Source: Variovorax paradoxus
GTDB lineage: Bacteria; Pseudomonadota; Gammaproteobacteria; Burkholderiales; Burkholderiaceae_C
Assembly (NCBI RefSeq): GCF_018614915.1
Contig: NZ_JAGGNU010000016.1
Span: 1 to 64,000, forward strand
Direction of reading: 5' to 3'
Length of the DNA stretch: 64,000 nt
Positions 52,801-61,523 of the stretch are shown here, piece after piece; within the stretch, counting starts at the first letter, position 1; each line of letters starts with the position of its first letter. The notes under the pieces were generated by a model. It saw only the letters and a program-made list of their open reading frames with translations, searched no databases and was not told the DNA's origin. The position numbers and the translations under genes are program-made.

Positions 52801-55194
52801 ATGATCTCGCGGTCTCCTGCCTCTTCCCAGCAACTCGCACGCGAGACGCGCGAACGCTTCGTCGCCGCCACCGAGGGCGCCATACCGCCGATCGGCCGTG
52901 CCATCCGGGAGCGGCTGGCCGCCCTGGCAGGGATGACCGGCAACGTGCGCCAGATGCAGGAGAACCGGGATGACTACATCGCCTTCCAGGCCCAGGGCTC
53001 GAGCTGGGTGCCGCTGTCGCAGACGGCCTGGCGCAAGGCACTGGCCGGCGGCGCCGGCGGCGGGCCCTCGGCCAACTCGCTGTCGCGCCTCGAGCTGATC
53101 GGCGACGACGTGGTGGAAACCGGCATCCTGTATTCGCGCCTGGCCCAGGTGATCCAGGACAAGGCCAATTTCGAACTCAACGACCTGCGGCTGCGCATCC
53201 AGCATCTCGAAGGCACGGCCGAGCTCGGCGCCAGGGACATCCTCAAGCCGGAGGCGCTGGCCAAGGTACTGGTCGACCAATGGCTGGCGGCCGGCCTGAG
53301 CCGCCAGCTCTGGACCAAGGTGCAGGACGTGGTGCAGAACCACCTGGTCGACGTGATCGTCAAGGCCTACAAGGATGCCAATGCCTTCCTGATCGAGAAA
53401 GGCGTGATGCCCGAGATCGATCTCAAGAGCTTCGTCAAGCGCACCGGGAGCGCCAATTCCGCCACCGGGGCGCTCGGGGCCAGCTTCGCGAGGGCGTCCC
53501 AGGCCGGCGGCATGTCGATGGGCGGCATGGGTGGCCCCCACGCCGCCTTCGGAGCGCCTCCGGGCAGCTTCGCACCGGCCGCGATCGGCGTTGGCCGCGG
53601 ACCGGGCGCCGCCGGCGGCGACACCCTGGCCGCGACCGGCGGTTCGCCGCTGGTCCTCGCTCGCCAGCGGGCGCAGGGCGTGCTGCTCAATCTCAAGCGC
53701 TTCGTGACCGCGCGCATCGGCGGCGATCTCGGCCAGCAGCGCGCGACGGGTGCCGCCGGCCCGGGCGGCGGTGGCGGGCCTGTGGGCGGCGGCGGTGCCG
53801 GGCTCGCCGCACCGGCCTTTGCCGCGGCGATCGCCGATGCGGAAGCGGCCTACCAGGTGCTGGCCTCGCAGTACGTGGTCGGCGACGAAGCCACGGCGAT
53901 CCACCAGACCGCGGCCGAACTGCGCCGGCGCACCAGCGAGCTCAAGAAGAAAGCGCCGACCACCGCCGACAAAGCCACGGTCGAAATCGTGGCGCTGATG
54001 TTCCAGGCCATTCTTGCCGAGGAGCGCATCCCTTTCTCGGCGCGCGTGTGGTTCGCGCGGCTGCAGATGCCGGTGCTCCGGGTTGCGATCGCCGAGCCGG
54101 AATTCTTCGGCACGCTGCAGCACCCGGCGCGCATGCTGATCGACCGCATGGGCTCCTGCGTGATGGGCTTCGACGCCGCCGCCATTTCAGGCAGCGCGCT
54201 CGAAGGCGAAATCCGCCGCGTGGTCCAGGTGATCGAGCAATACCCGGAAACCGGCCAGCGCGTGTTCAAGCTGGTGTTCGACGAATTCGTCGCCTTCCTC
54301 AACAAGTACCTGACGCAGAGCGACGCCACCCAGCGGGTGATGAGCGTCGCGCAACAGGTCGAGCAGAAGGAGACGATGGCGATCCAGTACACCATCGAGT
54401 TGCGCAAGATGCTCAACGACATGCCGGTGCGCGAGGAGATCCGGGAGTTCCTGTTCAAGGTCTGGGCCGAGGTGCTCGCGATCGCGGCGCTGCGCCACGG
54501 CGCCCAGGACGAGCAGACCGTCACGCTCAAGCGCGCTGCTTCCGACCTGGTGTGGGCCGCCAGCGCCAAGCCCAACCGCAACGACCGCGCCCGCGTGATC
54601 CAGGACCTGCCCCAGCTGCTGCAGCGCCTGCGCCAGGGCATGACCCTGCTGGGCATCGTCGGCGAGCCGCAGGAAGCGCACATCAAGACCATCGGCGCCA
54701 CGCTGTCCGACGCTTTCCTGTCGAAGACCGAGGCCATCCCGCCGGCCAAGATCGAGGCCATGGCCAAGCGCCTGGCCAACCTCGAGGACTTTGTCTCGGA
54801 CGACGAGGGCGCGACCGACCTGCCGCTGGACGCCGCCAGCATCGAACTGCTGCTCGGCGTCGACGCGGCTTCACTCGAGGTCGTGCCCGACACCGGCACC
54901 AAGGTGGGCGAAGACATGCTCGCCTGGGCGCGCGAGCTGCAGGTCGGCACCTGGTTCATGCTCGACCACAACGACCGCGTGAGCCAGGTCCAGTTCGTCT
55001 GGCGCAGCGAGCGCAAGCAATTGCATCTGTTCGCGTCGAGCGACGGGCGCAGCTTCCTGGTGCAGGTCGGGCGCTTGGCGTCCTACCTGCAGGCCGGGCT
55101 GCTGGTGCCGGCCGAGGAAGAAACGCTCACGGTGCGTGCCACGCGCGAGGCGCTGGCGAAGCTGGATGCCAATCCCGAACGACTGCTGAATTAG
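52801..55194 (+). CDS. DUF1631-family protein
   Basis: This 797-residue protein belongs to DUF1631, a conserved betaproteobacterial family of unknown biochemical role sometimes mislabelled thymidine phosphorylase. The N-terminal helical part (RLELIGDDVVETGILYSRLA and LNDLRLRIQHLEG) is followed by a Gly/Ala/Pro-rich linker zone near 235-345 (MSMGGMGGPH, GAAGPGGGGGPVGGGG). Two long helical blocks and a PilZ-like C-terminal segment (GTWFMLDHNDRVSQVQFVWR, then FASSDGRSFLVQVG) end it. The last part hints at cyclic-di-GMP linked signalling in the family, an inference. It stands alone between secF and the convergent smg. Confidence 0.85.
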   Translation: MISRSPASSQQLARETRERFVAATEGAIPPIGRAIRERLAALAGMTGNVRQMQENRDDYIAFQAQGSSWVPLSQTAWRKALAGGAGGGPSANSLSRLELIGDDVVETGILYSRLAQVIQDKANFELNDLRLRIQHLEGTAELGARDILKPEALAKVLVDQWLAAGLSRQLWTKVQDVVQNHLVDVIVKAYKDANAFLIEKGVMPEIDLKSFVKRTGSANSATGALGASFARASQAGGMSMGGMGGPHAAFGAPPGSFAPAAIGVGRGPGAAGGDTLAATGGSPLVLARQRAQGVLLNLKRFVTARIGGDLGQQRATGAAGPGGGGGPVGGGGAGLAAPAFAAAIADAEAAYQVLASQYVVGDEATAIHQTAAELRRRTSELKKKAPTTADKATVEIVALMFQAILAEERIPFSARVWFARLQMPVLRVAIAEPEFFGTLQHPARMLIDRMGSCVMGFDAAAISGSALEGEIRRVVQVIEQYPETGQRVFKLVFDEFVAFLNKYLTQSDATQRVMSVAQQVEQKETMAIQYTIELRKMLNDMPVREEIREFLFKVWAEVLAIAALRHGAQDEQTVTLKRAASDLVWAASAKPNRNDRARVIQDLPQLLQRLRQGMTLLGIVGEPQEAHIKTIGATLSDAFLSKTEAIPPAKIEAMAKRLANLEDFVSDDEGATDLPLDAASIELLLGVDAASLEVVPDTGTKVGEDMLAWARELQVGTWFMLDHNDRVSQVQFVWRSERKQLHLFASSDGRSFLVQVGRLASYLQAGLLVPAEEETLTVRATREALAKLDANPERLLN

Positions 55195-55200
55195 ACGATT

Positions 55201-55716
55201 TCAGTGCGCGACACGATCTCTCGAGTCGTCGCACAGTTCGTCGAGCACCAGCGCATCGGGCTCGACACCGGTGCTCCAGTGCACCATCAGCACGATGATC
55301 TTGAGCTCGTCGAGGGCCAGCAGCTCGCCCTTGGTCGCCATCGCCCGATCGATCACGATCTCGCGCATGCCGGAGGGCAGCACGCGCGAAGCTTCGAGAA
55401 AACGGATGAAGCCCAGGCATTCGGCGCCCAAGTGTTCCTGCTCGGCGGTCGAGTAGACGCGCATCGAGTCCGGTGACTCGGGCAGGGCGACGTCGGCCGG
55501 CCTGCGCGCGAGCACCGTGGCGCTGGTCCCGTCGGCGTGGCGGCTCAATTGCACGCCCTGGGTGGCGAGGCTCAGGCCGTCGAGCCAGCGCAATGCGTCG
55601 TGGATTTCCTCCGCATCGAAGCCCTGCGCGCTGAGCTTGCGGCCCAGTTGCTCGGGCTCGGGACACGCATCGCCGCGCCAGTAGTTTTCGTAGACATACA
55701 CGAGCACTTCGAACAT
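55201..55716 (-). CDS. smg: Smg protein (DUF494)
   Basis: The 171-residue protein starts at 55716 with MFEVLVYVYENYWRGDACPE, the standard Smg opening; an upstream in-frame GTG is not needed. The body is helical and acidic (LRWLDGLSLA, RFLEASRVLPSGMREIVIDR, and a VLDELCDDS ending). Function is not known; the gene keeps its place after dprA in beta- and gammaproteobacteria. It is 63 bases downstream of dprA. Confidence 0.92.
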   Translation of the reverse strand: MFEVLVYVYENYWRGDACPEPEQLGRKLSAQGFDAEEIHDALRWLDGLSLATQGVQLSRHADGTSATVLARRPADVALPESPDSMRVYSTAEQEHLGAECLGFIRFLEASRVLPSGMREIVIDRAMATKGELLALDELKIIVLMVHWSTGVEPDALVLDELCDDSRDRVAH

Positions 55717-55779
55717 GGGGCCAATATAGCCCACTCGGCGCGCCCGGCTCGATGCGTTGTGCGAACGCGACGCGGGAGC

Positions 55780-56922
55780 TCAGCCTCGCGTGACCCGCTG
55801 GAACAGGCCGCCGGGCAGGCGGGCGACGCTGCCCGCGAGTTCGAGCTCGAGCAGTTGCGCTTGCAATCCGGCGGCGCTCGAGCCGGTGCGCGCGCACAGC
55901 GCATCCAGGCCGACCGGGTCGTAGCCCATGTCGCGCAGCAGCCGGTGCTCCGGCATGGCATCGGCGTCCTCGGCCGCCGGGCTTGCGGCCACGGCGGCGG
56001 TGGCGTCTTGCAGGCGCAGCTCCCCGAGCACGTCGTTCACGGTCTCGACCAGCTTGGCTCCCTGGCGGATCAAGGCATGGCAGCCGCGCGATTGCGGCGA
56101 GTGGATCGAGCCGGGAATGGCGAACACTTCCTTGCCCTGTTCGGTCGCCATCCTGGCGGTGATCAGCGAGCCCGACTGCAGCGCGGCCTCCACCACCAGC
56201 GTGCCGAGCGAGAGGCCGGCGATGATGCGGTTGCGCTTCGGGAAGTTCTGGTTGAGCGGCGGCGTGCCGAGCGGGAACTCGCTCACGATCAGGCCGCGCT
56301 CCGCGATGCGGTGCGCCAGCTCGCGGTGCCGGGCCGGGTAAACGCGGTCCAGCCCGGTGCCGACCACCGCCACCGTCGCCAGGCGCTCCGCTTCGCCCGG
56401 CGCGTCGAGCGCTCCCTCGTGCGCGGCCCCGTCGATGCCGAGCGCGAGCCCCGAGACCACCGGAATTCCGGCTTCGCCGAAGGCCCGGGCGAAGGCGCGT
56501 GCGTTCGACGCGCCCTGCGGCGTCGGATTGCGGCTGCCGACCATCGCGATGCTGTGGCCGAGCTGCGTGAGATCCAGCGCCGGCGCGCCCAGCAGGTAGA
56601 GCACCAGCGGCGGGTCCGCCATCTCGAGCAGCGAGGCCGGATAGCCGTGGTCGCCCAGGGTCAGAATGCGCCGCGTGGCGCCATGCGCCTCGGTGCCTTC
56701 CAGCCATTCAAGGGTCCGGGCGAGCAGCGCCGCGAGTTCGCCCGGTGCATGAAGCAGGGCCTCGGCCTGCGCCGGCGTCACGAGCTGCTGCAGTGCCGCC
56801 TGGGACTGCCCGAAAACCCCCGAGGGCAGGCCGAAGGCCGCGAGCAGCCTGCGCGCGGCAGCGTTGCCGATGCCCGGCGTCAGCGTGAGCCGCAGCCAGC
56901 CCGCGAGTTCTTCACGTTCCAC
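55780..56922 (-). CDS. dprA: DNA processing protein DprA
   Basis: DprA has 380 residues and loads RecA on incoming single-stranded DNA during natural transformation. A helical N-terminal part (GIGNAAARRLLAAFGL) is followed by the Rossmann domain with MVGSRNPTPQG, VVSGLALGIDGAAHEGALD and KRNRIIAGLSLGTLVVEAAL. A C-terminal winged helix runs from about 310 (EHRLLRDMGYDPVGLDALCA). It sits between the LysM gene and smg on one transcript. Confidence 0.95.
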   Translation of the reverse strand: MEREELAGWLRLTLTPGIGNAAARRLLAAFGLPSGVFGQSQAALQQLVTPAQAEALLHAPGELAALLARTLEWLEGTEAHGATRRILTLGDHGYPASLLEMADPPLVLYLLGAPALDLTQLGHSIAMVGSRNPTPQGASNARAFARAFGEAGIPVVSGLALGIDGAAHEGALDAPGEAERLATVAVVGTGLDRVYPARHRELAHRIAERGLIVSEFPLGTPPLNQNFPKRNRIIAGLSLGTLVVEAALQSGSLITARMATEQGKEVFAIPGSIHSPQSRGCHALIRQGAKLVETVNDVLGELRLQDATAAVAASPAAEDADAMPEHRLLRDMGYDPVGLDALCARTGSSAAGLQAQLLELELAGSVARLPGGLFQRVTRG

Positions 56923-56943
56923 GCGGAGACGAAAGAGAAAAGG

Positions 56944-58161
56944 TCAGGGGTTGACCAGCAGATCGCCGACGCGCGGCGCGTCGTTGATTTCGAGCACCAG
57001 CGCGTAGGAGACTCGCTCGAAGGGTCGGAACACCATCAGGAGGCCGATGCGCTCGTTGGGCAGCTTCAGCGTCTCCTTGGCGGTGCCGGTCTTGTCGATG
57101 ATGGTCTCGCCGTTCTTGAGGATGGCCAGCACGTGGCCGTTCTCGATGCCGTCGATGGTGCCCTTGTTGATCGCGACCACCTGGTTCTGGGCCGCGAACT
57201 GCACCGCATTGCCGTAGACCGAGACGATGCGGCCTTCCTCGATGGTCTGGTGCGGCGCGCGCGGAACGTAGCTCAGCAGCTGGCGCGGCGGCTCGGACAG
57301 CAGGCGGTCGCCGGCGCGCATTTCCTCGCGCGCCGCCACGATGTCGACCGTCGCCGGCACCACGCTCCTGATCTCCTTGCCCTCGATCATTTCCGTCACG
57401 CTCGACTCGCCGCGCTGCAGCTGGGCCTTGCCGAGGTACTGGGCCTCGTAGCCGAGGATCTCGCCGGTGCCCGGGTCCTTCAGCGGCGTCGCGTTGCGGA
57501 ACACACGGAAGGTCTTGATGGGACCGGCTGTTTCGACCAGCGGCGAGTTGACTTCGCCGCGCGCATAGGCGCGGTCGCCGCGCGCGAGCAGCACGCGGCT
57601 GTCATTGCCGGCCACGATGCGCGGCGCGGTCAGCAAGGTGGCCTCGTCGACCACGATCGGCTCGCTCAGGAAGGGCTCGATGAGGCTGGGGTTGAGCGTC
57701 GGCAGCGCCATGCCCGAGAGCGATTCGGAACGCGTGCGCGGTGTCACCTTGATGGTGCCGCCGTCGCCGACGGCCGAGCCGCCGCGCCGGGTGCTCAGGC
57801 GGGCGCGGCCGCCGGTCTTGTCCAGATAGAGCACCTGGCCGGGATAGATGCGGTGCGGGTTCTGGATCTCGCCCATGTTCATGCCCCAGAGCTCGGGCCA
57901 GCGCCAGGGGCTGCGCAGATAGAGGCGGGAAATGGCCCACAGCGTGTCGCGGGGCTTGATGGTGTATTCGTCGGGTGCGTTGGGCGCCAGCTCGCTGAGC
58001 GGCACGCCGGTCTGTGCCGTCTGCTGGGCGGTGGCGCGCTGCTGCGGCGTGACGGGGTAGTTCTGTGCGAAGGCCATCGTGCCGGCGCCCACCATGGCAA
58101 TCGCTGCCAGCGTGGCAAGCAGGCTCGGACGCAGGCGCATGTCGAATCGGAGTTTGTTCAT
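56944..58161 (-). CDS. Secreted LysM peptidoglycan-binding protein
   Basis: This exported 405-residue protein starts at 58161. A signal peptide ends at AFA (about residue 32). A LysM domain follows (YTIKPRDTLWAISRLYLRSP then WGMNMGEIQNPHRIYPGQVL), and the remaining 290 residues are a beta-rich unknown domain conserved in this position (IVSVYGNAVQFAAQNQVVAI, GTIDGIENGHVLAI). It is divergent from def across 162 bases. It probably acts at the cell wall. The link with dprA is conserved synteny only. Confidence 0.9.
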   Translation of the reverse strand: MNKLRFDMRLRPSLLATLAAIAMVGAGTMAFAQNYPVTPQQRATAQQTAQTGVPLSELAPNAPDEYTIKPRDTLWAISRLYLRSPWRWPELWGMNMGEIQNPHRIYPGQVLYLDKTGGRARLSTRRGGSAVGDGGTIKVTPRTRSESLSGMALPTLNPSLIEPFLSEPIVVDEATLLTAPRIVAGNDSRVLLARGDRAYARGEVNSPLVETAGPIKTFRVFRNATPLKDPGTGEILGYEAQYLGKAQLQRGESSVTEMIEGKEIRSVVPATVDIVAAREEMRAGDRLLSEPPRQLLSYVPRAPHQTIEEGRIVSVYGNAVQFAAQNQVVAINKGTIDGIENGHVLAILKNGETIIDKTGTAKETLKLPNERIGLLMVFRPFERVSYALVLEINDAPRVGDLLVNP

Positions 58162-58323
58162 GGTTTGATGGTGTGCACGCACTACCCTCAGGGGCGCGTA
58201 CGAATCCTCACAATTTGCAACGAATTTTGCGCTGAAGCCCTTGAACGGGCAACGTTTATCAGGTCGCGGCGCGTCGTACCGTCGCGGAAATGGCGAAAAT
58301 AACGACAATTTTTCCTCCCATTC

Positions 58324-58857
58324 ATGGCCAAAAGAACCATCCTGAGTTATCCCGACAAGCGCCTGCACACGGTGGCCAAACCGGTGCAGGGGGTCGATGC
58401 GCGCATCAAGACGCTGGTCGCCGACATGATCGAAACCATGTACGAGGCCAACGGCATCGGCCTGGCGGCTACGCAGGTCGACGTGCACGAACGGCTGGTG
58501 GTGATCGACATCTCCGAGGAGCGCAACCAGCCGCTGGTGCTGATCAATCCCGAGATCGTCTGGGCCAGTGAGGAAAAAGTACTCAACGAAGAGGGCTGCC
58601 TCTCGGTGCCCGGCATCTACGACGGCGTCGAACGCGCCACGGCGGTGCGCGTGACGGCCCTCGACGCCGACGGCGAGCCCCGGACCATCGAGGCCGAAGG
58701 CCTGCTGGCGGTCTGCATCCAGCATGAGCTCGACCACCTGCTCGGCAAGGTGTTCGTCGAATACCTGTCGCCGCTCAAGCGCAACCGCATCAAGAGCAAG
58801 CTGCTCAAGCAGCAGCGCGAAGACCAGAAGCTCGAGCAACAGGAAGGACGGCGGTGA
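58324..58857 (+). CDS. def: Peptide deformylase
   Basis: The 177-residue metalloenzyme removes formyl groups from new proteins. Three motifs are intact: [10 protein letters not shown] (44-53), EGCLSVPG with metal ligand C92, and QHELDHL with H134 and H138 as ligands and E135 as catalytic base. The end is a Lys/Gln-rich helix. It overlaps the next lipoprotein gene by GTGA and lies upstream of fmt, the enzyme that adds the formyl group. Confidence 0.97.
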   Translation: MAKRTILSYPDKRLHTVAKPVQGVDARIKTLVADMIETMYEANGIGLAATQVDVHERLVVIDISEERNQPLVLINPEIVWASEEKVLNEEGCLSVPGIYDGVERATAVRVTALDADGEPRTIEAEGLLAVCIQHELDHLLGKVFVEYLSPLKRNRIKSKLLKQQREDQKLEQQEGRR

Positions 58858-59369
58858 GCGTCCTCGCCCGCGCCCGGTCCGCCGCGCTGCTGGCCGCGGC
58901 GCTGGCGCTGGCGCTGGCAGGCTGTGCCGGCGAGCCGACGCGGATCGCGCCGGGCACCTCGCGTGCCGATACGCTGCGGCAGCTCGGCGCGCCCACCGCC
59001 GCGTACCCGCTGGCGGGGGGCGGCGAGCGGCTTCAGTATTCGCGCGCACCGGCCGGCTTCGAAGTGAACAACGTCGATCTCGACGCCAGCGGCCGCGTGG
59101 TCTCGATTCGCCAGGAGCTCGACGAGCGCCTGCTCGACCGCACCATCCAGCCGGGCGTCGGCGTCTGGCGCGAGGCCGACCTGCTGCGCACCTACGGCCA
59201 TCCGTTCGAGATCACGCGCGTGAGCTCCTTCGATGGGGTCATCTGGACCTGGCGCTACAAGATGATCAACGCGCGCCGCCTGCTCTACATCTATGTCGAC
59301 CCTGCCGGCGTGGTGCAGCGCTACCACACGGGCGACGACCTGATGCGCGATCTCTTCGACCGGATGTGA
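58854..59369 (+). CDS. Lipoprotein, OmlA/BamE-like
   Basis: This 171-residue protein has a GTG start at 58854 overlapping the def stop. The signal peptide ends at lipobox LALAGC with lipidated C24. The mature part shows the BamE-like pattern [20 protein letters not shown], then two further strands with [19 protein letters not shown]. It probably sits in the outer membrane. Its place between def and fmt looks like shared transcription rather than shared function. Confidence 0.8.
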   Translation: MSVLARARSAALLAAALALALAGCAGEPTRIAPGTSRADTLRQLGAPTAAYPLAGGGERLQYSRAPAGFEVNNVDLDASGRVVSIRQELDERLLDRTIQPGVGVWREADLLRTYGHPFEITRVSSFDGVIWTWRYKMINARRLLYIYVDPAGVVQRYHTGDDLMRDLFDRM

Positions 59370-59376
59370 GAGTCGC

Positions 59377-60327
59377 ATGAGGGTCGCGTTTGCGGGTACG
59401 CCCGAGTTCGCCCGCGTCGCGCTGGAGGCGATCGCCGCCGCAGGCTTCGAGATCGTGCTGGTGCTGAGCCAGCCCGACCGGCCTGCCGGCCGGGGCATGA
59501 AGCTGCAGGCTTCGCTGGTCAAGCAGTTCGCCGTCGCTCACGGCTGGCCGGTGGCGCAGCCGCGCAGCCTGCGCCTGGACGGCAAGTACCCCGAGGATGC
59601 TGCCGCCGCGCAGGCCGCGATCGTCGAAGCGAAGGCCGACGTGATGGTGGTCGCCGCCTACGGCCTGATCCTGCCGCAGTGGGTGCTCGATGCCCCGCGC
59701 CTGGGTTGCCTCAACATCCATGCAAGCCTTTTGCCGCGCTGGCGCGGCGCGGCGCCGATCCACCGCGCGATCGAGGCCGGCGACGCGCAGACCGGCATCA
59801 CCATCATGCAGATGGATGCCGGGCTCGACACCGGCGACATGCTGCTGGGCGAATCGCTTGCCATCGGCGACGACAGCACCGCGCGGCTGCACGACCGGCT
59901 CGCTGCGCTCGGCGGCCGGCTGGTGGTCGACGCGCTGGCGCAGGCCGATGCGGGAACGCTGCGGCCCCGGCCGCAGCCGGTGGAAGGCGTGAGCTATGCG
60001 CACAAGGTCGAGAAGCACGAGGCGCAGGTGGACTGGACGCAGCAGGCCGCCGCGATCGTGCGCCGCATCCGCGCCTTCGACCCCTTTCCCGGCGCGAGCA
60101 GCACGCTCGACGGCGAAACCATCAAGCTGTGGGCGGCGCGGGTCCAGCCCGGCACGCCTGCCGAAGCTGCGGGAACGGTGTTGGCGGCTGGCGCGCCGGG
60201 CATCGCCGTCGCCGCCGGGGATGCCACCGTCCTGATCACCGAATTGCAGCGTCCAGGCGGCAAGCGCCTGGCTGCAGCCGACTTCCTGCGCGGCTTCGAC
60301 ATGAAGCCCGGGCAGGTCTTCGGCTGA
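59377..60327 (+). CDS. fmt: Methionyl-tRNA formyltransferase
   Basis: Fmt has 316 residues and formylates initiator Met-tRNA using 10-formyl-tetrahydrofolate. The catalytic triad is visible as N113 and H115 in [19 protein letters not shown] and D151 in [10 protein letters not shown]. The C-terminal OB-like domain starts near 205 ([16 protein letters not shown]). It is eight bases after the lipoprotein gene and its stop shares bases with the azlC start (TGATG). Confidence 0.97.
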   Translation: MRVAFAGTPEFARVALEAIAAAGFEIVLVLSQPDRPAGRGMKLQASLVKQFAVAHGWPVAQPRSLRLDGKYPEDAAAAQAAIVEAKADVMVVAAYGLILPQWVLDAPRLGCLNIHASLLPRWRGAAPIHRAIEAGDAQTGITIMQMDAGLDTGDMLLGESLAIGDDSTARLHDRLAALGGRLVVDALAQADAGTLRPRPQPVEGVSYAHKVEKHEAQVDWTQQAAAIVRRIRAFDPFPGASSTLDGETIKLWAARVQPGTPAEAAGTVLAAGAPGIAVAAGDATVLITELQRPGGKRLAAADFLRGFDMKPGQVFG

Positions 60328-61067
60328 TGTTTCTCCTCCCTTCCATCCGCCGCCAACCCGAGTTCCGCCGCGGCGCGAGCGACATGTCCTCGGTCTCCGT
60401 CGGCATCGGCGCCTGGGGCCTGATGACCGGGGTGGCGATGGTCAAGTCGGGCATGAGCGTGTTCGAGTCGGTCGCGATGACCTTGCTGGTCTATGCCGGC
60501 AGCTCGCAGCTGGCCGCCATACCGCTCCTGATCGCGGGTGCGCCCGCCTGGGTGGTCCTGGCCACCGGCTTCTGCGTCAATCTGCGCTTCGTGGTCTTCA
60601 GCCTGCATCTGCGGCCCTACCTCATGCACATGCCGCGCTGGCGTCGCCTGACGCACGGCTACCTCACGGCGGACATGAGCTACGCGATGTTCACCGGCCG
60701 CTACCCCGAGCCGCCCGCGACCGAGCCCGAGCGCCGCGCGCAGGAGGCCTACCTGACCGGCAACTACTGCGTGACCTGGTGCGCATGGATGGGCATGAGC
60801 CTGCTCGGCATCGTGCTGGCCAACCTGATCCCGCAGAGCTGGGGCCTGGGCTTCGCCGGCGTGCTGAGCCTGGTGGCGATCGTCTGCTCGATGGCGACGA
60901 CGCGGCTGCGCATCCTGGCCGCCCTGGTGGCCGGTGCCACGGCCGTGGCCGCCTACGCGCTGCCGCTCAAGCTCAACATCGTGGCCGGCATCGGCGCCGC
61001 GGTGCTGCTGTGCTTCTGGCTGGAGAAGCAGTTCGGGCTGGACCCGGACGCGGAGGACGACAGATGA
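60327..61067 (+). CDS. azlC: AzlC-family branched-chain amino acid exporter large subunit
   Basis: This 246-residue inner-membrane protein has about seven helices: GIGAWGLMTGVAMVKSGMSV, then LVYAGSSQLAAIPLLIAGAP and the family block GFCVNLRFVVFSLHLRPYL. AzlC with AzlD exports branched-chain amino acids. ATG 60327 uses the last base of the fmt stop. The partner gene azlD follows only after an inserted repeat of about 85 bases. Confidence 0.92.
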   Translation: MFLLPSIRRQPEFRRGASDMSSVSVGIGAWGLMTGVAMVKSGMSVFESVAMTLLVYAGSSQLAAIPLLIAGAPAWVVLATGFCVNLRFVVFSLHLRPYLMHMPRWRRLTHGYLTADMSYAMFTGRYPEPPATEPERRAQEAYLTGNYCVTWCAWMGMSLLGIVLANLIPQSWGLGFAGVLSLVAIVCSMATTRLRILAALVAGATAVAAYALPLKLNIVAGIGAAVLLCFWLEKQFGLDPDAEDDR

Positions 61068-61068
61068 G

Positions 61069-61153
61069 CGCCGCCCGGCCGCCCGAAGGCGCTCGCCCCC
61101 TCCTTCAGGAGGGGGGGCGCGAAGTACACGAAGTGACGAGCCTGGGGGAGGCC
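61069..61153 (+). repeat. G-rich dispersed repeat, copy C, between azlC and azlD
   Basis: GCCCCCTCCTTCAGGAGGGG forms the hairpin, followed by GGCGCGAAGT, ACACGAAGTG (61126-61135) and GAGCCTGGGGGAGGCC. It matches the copies in aceE and at 7868-7946. The final GGGGGAGG lies five bases before the azlD ATG and serves as its ribosome binding site. Confidence 0.8.
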
Positions 61154-61155
61154 TC

Positions 61156-61506
61156 ATGTTGATAGGCAACGGCAGCACGACCGACTTCGGGACATTGGGC
61201 GTGATCGTCGGCCTGGCCGGCGTCACCGTGCTGACGCGCTGCTTCTTCTTCATCCTCGACCGGCCCTGGGGCCTGCCGGAATGGGCGCACCGCGCGCTGC
61301 ACTACGCGCCGGCGGCCGCGCTCGCGGCGGTGATCATTCCCGAGATCGTGATGACGCAGGGCCACCTGATCTCGACCTGGAAGGATGCGCGCCTCTACGC
61401 CGCCGCGGCCGGCGCCGCCTACTACTTCTGGCGCCGCGGCGTGCTGGGCACGATGCTGGCCGGCATGGCGGTCTACCTGCCGCTGCATCTGGGCCTGGGC
61501 TGGTAG
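61156..61506 (+). CDS. azlD: AzlD-family branched-chain amino acid exporter small subunit
   Basis: This 116-residue membrane protein has three or four helices (LGVIVGLAGVTVLTRCFFFI, ALHYAPAAALAAVIIPEIVM, GTMLAGMAVYLPLHLGLGW). It completes the AzlCD exporter. Its ribosome binding site comes from the repeat just upstream. It is convergent with the hybrid kinase gene. Confidence 0.9.
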   Translation: MLIGNGSTTDFGTLGVIVGLAGVTVLTRCFFFILDRPWGLPEWAHRALHYAPAAALAAVIIPEIVMTQGHLISTWKDARLYAAAAGAAYYFWRRGVLGTMLAGMAVYLPLHLGLGW

Positions 61507-61523
61507 ATGGCGGCCGCCGGCGC

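Noticed and set aside
55537..58302. 921-codon plus-strand frame across smg, dprA and the LysM gene
   Set aside because: It runs antisense to three recognised genes and shows no domain.
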